Below the pieces are notes generated by a model, which saw only the letters and a program-made list of their open reading frames with translations, did not search any database and was not told the origin of the DNA. From Mytilus edulis (Eukaryota > Mollusca > Bivalvia > Mytilida > Mytilidae): a stretch of DNA of 64,000 nt. How positions within the stretch are numbered: position 1 is the first letter of the stretch; every line of letters begins with the position of its first letter. Positions 60,962-64,000 of this stretch are shown here, piece by piece. Location of the stretch: assembly GCF_963676685.1 (NCBI RefSeq), contig NC_092345.1:45157838-45221837 (forward strand), in the 5' to 3' direction. The position numbers and the translations under genes are program-made.

Positions 60962-62070
60962 GTGATCAAAATGTAAATTTATTGATACAACAATGCAACT
61001 GTTTTCTTTTTTTTCCTCTATCTGCAACATATTTGATGCATGACTTTTCTGACTTTTTTGCTTTTAATACGAATAAGATTCGATTACTTTTTTTTAATCG
61101 CTCTATGTTTAAAACGAAAGTGATACAACACAAGGAGACATGACTTCACATTTTCTACTGAGTTACAGTTATTTTGAGAGCAAGTTTGTGCCACATGTGG
61201 AGCAGGATTTACTTACCCTTTCGGAGCACCTGAGATGACCCCAAATTTTTGGTAGGGTTTCGTGTTGCTTTGTCTTTAGTTTTCTATGTTATGTCTTCTG
61301 TACTATTATTTGTCTGATTGTCTTCTTATTTTTAGCCATGGTGTTGTCAGTTTAATTTCAATTTATGAGTTTGATTGTCTCCCTGGTATCTTTGGTCCCT
61401 CTTTCGTCATACTTTTCATATGTGAACAATGTAATTGTGTTCCTCCCACTGCAAATCCCAAATGTTTGATCATTTTCGATTTACTTTTAATTTGTTTAAT
61501 ATGAAATCTTTTCTAATGACTAATGTTTACCTGTTACAATCGTTAAAACGCATGTTGCTTTTTTTTACTTTTTTATAATGTGCAGGCGTAAGAATAGATG
61601 ATTGATTTCATAAACTGGCTTTTTCAAATATTTTGTGAATTTGATTATACAACTCGCTAAACCCTCTCGTAATTTTGACTGTTTTATAACTTCTTTAAAT
61701 GTTTTACCTTGAGAAGGTTCTGTATAAATTCTGCTACTTTTTAATAATTCTGAATCTCTTTAATTATTTAATTATGTCTAATTCGTAATAGCATTCAGAA
61801 ATACATGACAACATATCACTCAGTGAAAAACATGAAGATGACTGTTGACAATTTAGATGAATCATTGCACTAGATAAAAAAAAATAACACTGAATTTCAG
61901 AAAAATGTCTGTGATTGTAATCTTCAGGTTTTTGTTTCCATTAATTTTCTGGTGAAAAAAATGCTAGCGTTTGGAGATATCATCCCTTAACGACAGAACT
62001 AACATTTATCATTTTTGCCTTAATTCAAATCTCAGATTTTCAAATTAAAAGTGTAATAGAACTTTTTAAA
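60962..62070. repeat. Block Y, copy 3
   Basis: Near-identical to 4219-5330, with a 10-bp deletion relative to it near 61443 in the RT tail. Confidence 0.85.
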
Positions 62071-63517
62071 TGTTTCTGTTGCTGTTTCACATGACTAAAT
62101 GTTGCAAACATATACATCCCACAGACTTTTTGTGTTTGTGTCATGGAGACTTATATAGGAACGCATGTTCGGGAACCCTGGGAAAGAAATTGATATGTTT
62201 AACCTAGTTTAATTCCCGCTTTGTACTATGAGTCCTATGGTTTCTAACCCATTCATGAACCCGGAGGTTGTGGATGCGTTATCCTCTTTGCATGACAAAT
62301 ATGTCGTTGTTCCAGCAGATAAAGCCTCCAATAATATTTTTTTCGTCTGTGAAAACCATATTAAACGTGTATCGTTTGTAGTCCAAATAATTATAAAATA
62401 GCCTTTTAATCATTGTTATCATAATTGTTCGGACTGGTATTTTGAAAATAATTGTATGAAGTTCAAGATTTGATGGAAGATGTGCGTTGCTGTTCTGCAG
62501 TTTGCATATTGTGTCGACTATTATATCATTTGTGTGTGCGTTTCTATGTGATAAGTGTTCTTGTGTGTGTTTGTGCTGTATTTCTGTCATGTAGTGTTGT
62601 CATTTTAGCGATATTTGTTAACATTGTCATATAAGCGGGAGGTTTGGCTAACCATAAAACCAGGTTTAACCCACCAGTTTTTCTTTAAATGTCCTGTACC
62701 AAGTCAGGAATATGGCAGCTGTTTTCATATTAGTTCGTTTCTATGTATGTTGGAGTTTGTTTTTGTTGCACTACAGTGTCCCTGTTGTTCCTTTGTTTTC
62801 CTCTTATAGTTGATGTGTTTCCCTCGGTTTTAGTTTGTAACCCGGATTTGTTTTCTCTCAAATCGATTTATGACTTTTGAACAGCGGTATACTACTGTTG
62901 CATTTTGTAATGATATAAGAGGCATTTCTTTTTACTAGTTACATTTGTTTTTCATTTTTGTCCGAGAAAACTACTATTTGTATGGTGTACATACACAACA
63001 AAGAAACTTATATTGGCATCTTCAAACCACAATGTTTAAGGTAATTCTATAATTGATTGTTGGGAAATTGCGATATTACTACAAATCTAAAACCAATTGT
63101 CTGGTTTAACATGCATGCATTCTTTACAAATGTGCATCTATTTAAAGAATATGAAAATAAGGAGATGTTGTATGATTGCCAATGAGACAACAGTTTTCTA
63201 TCCCCCAGAGCAGTCAATGAAGTGGATGTAAGCAATTAAAGGCCATTGTACGGCTTTCAACAATGCGGAAATAAAGACCCCGACATGAAAAACGAAAAAA
63301 CCAACGGCTTATAAATAATTAAAAAAATACGAAAAAAACAGAATGTGTATTCAATAGTTTATTACCCTTCTTCATTCATGTATTTCCCTACCTTTAATAT
63401 ATATGTAATGTCGATTTTTAATGACAGATAATCTAGTAAATATATAAGTTTCTGTTTATGCGTAAAGTATTTACTTTATTCAATTTTATAAGACATTATT
63501 TTCCTGCGTTTGTTGCC

Positions 63518-64000
63518 TTAAGAAGCAATTTCAGCGCAGACACAGTCAACCCAGGCAACAATAGCATCAGTTGTTTCTTCAGAGGTCGGAATAATTTGAT
63601 CCTCTGGCAGTAAATGACCAAATGTACCATTATCTCGTAGCTCAATTTCGTAAGAAAATTTAATGCCCGCTGATTTTGCGTAATCCACAGCTAACCCTCC
63701 AATCGTTGGGAAGAAATCTGTGATTTTACCATATGTATACGGGATTCCATTTCTATCTGTTGCTGCTGCAGTGGCAATTTGAGCACACTTCGCTAGAGTT
63801 GCATCATCCGGTACTAAATCAAACGTATATCCCCAGGGATAGATCAACATCTGACCAAAAGCATGCACCCCTAAATAACCAACAAAATCAATACCCCGGT
63901 TCACTATAACATCTCTCGCTGCTTGACTTTCCAATTCACTGAAACTTTGCGGACCTGAATATGAAAATAAATTGCAAAGATCATCTGAACCTCCATTAGC
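63518..64000 (-). CDS. M14A metallocarboxypeptidase, second copy, cut by window edge
   Basis: The C-terminal 160 residues are present and the frame is open to 64000; the N-terminal half lies beyond the window. It keeps the third zinc ligand (GVHAFG) and the catalytic Glu (IELRD). Against the copy at 6932 I see one silent change and one replacement, Pro to Leu next to the conserved disulfide Cys (DDPC to DDLC). Both copies share the F-for-Y state at the positions equivalent to CPA Tyr198 and Tyr248. It could be a tandem paralogue or the other allele. Confidence 0.88.
   Translation of the reverse strand, partial: ANGGSDDLCNLFSYSGPQSFSELESQAARDVIVNRGIDFVGYLGVHAFGQMLIYPWGYTFDLVPDDATLAKCAQIATAAATDRNGIPYTYGKITDFFPTIGGLAVDYAKSAGIKFSYEIELRDNGTFGHLLPEDQIIPTSEETTDAIVAWVDCVCAEIAS

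Larger units (their letters stand above)
56610..64000. repeat. Segmental duplication unit U4 (near-identical to U1)
   Basis: See U1. The preceding 56325-56609 also matches 11340-11600 and 35570-35840, so homology with U2 and U3 starts further left than the window shows for U1. It repeats all U1 features: R1 (59445), D (60557, 63158), block Y (60962-62070), RT fragment (62230), R2 (62625). Confidence 0.93.

Noticed and set aside
1..64000. CRISPR arrays, operons, riboswitches, bacterial insertion sequences
   Set aside because: No regularly spaced repeats, ribosome-binding sites or dense gene order; all features are those of an animal nuclear genome.

Overview
The window is AT-rich, intron-bearing animal DNA, most likely from a bivalve mollusc and probably a mussel. 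I base this on several dispersed repeat families I recognise from mussel genomes (recalled, not searched) and on the gene content. Nothing prokaryotic is present. Only two intact-looking protein genes are convincing; most of the rest is segmental duplication and transposable-element remains.

Layout. An ancestral block of more than 10 kb occurs four times in direct orientation: U1 (start to about 7.4 kb), U2 (10.35-20.76 kb), U3 (33.96-48.13 kb) and U4 (about 56.3 kb to the end). U1 and U4 are nearly identical over 7.4 kb and both run off the window. Each carries a minus-strand M14 metallocarboxypeptidase gene, complete at 6932-7909 and cut by the window edge at 63518-64000. U2 and U3 are a more diverged pair that share a broken Tc1 transposon. 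They differ by clean insertions, so each serves as an empty-site control for the other. Blocks X (about 1.2-1.8 kb) and Y (1.1 kb) tie these units together, X in both orientations.

Between U2 and U3 lies a single-copy gene of six exons (24102-28328, plus strand). It encodes a secreted cysteine-rich protein with an N-terminal C-x-C and a weak resemblance to TIMP/netrin-like domains. Its tail is rich in Lys, Tyr and Ser and contains a fresh 36-bp tandem duplication. Such a tail suggests an extracellular, cross-linked or adhesive role, possibly byssal, but that is inference. A 565-bp element flanked by TTAA sits about 0.4 kb upstream of its TATA box.

The mobile fraction includes 5'-truncated reverse-transcriptase elements, tRNA-derived SINEs, a Tc1 pair, an element with palindromic inverted termini (51392-53209), an element with a hairpin at each end (44393-45578), and several families sharing one core motif. 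One common repeat family carries a hammerhead ribozyme. The copy at 9064-9107 (minus strand) retains every core element, while the other copies are decayed. This makes the family a retrozyme-like candidate and is the most striking non-coding feature here.
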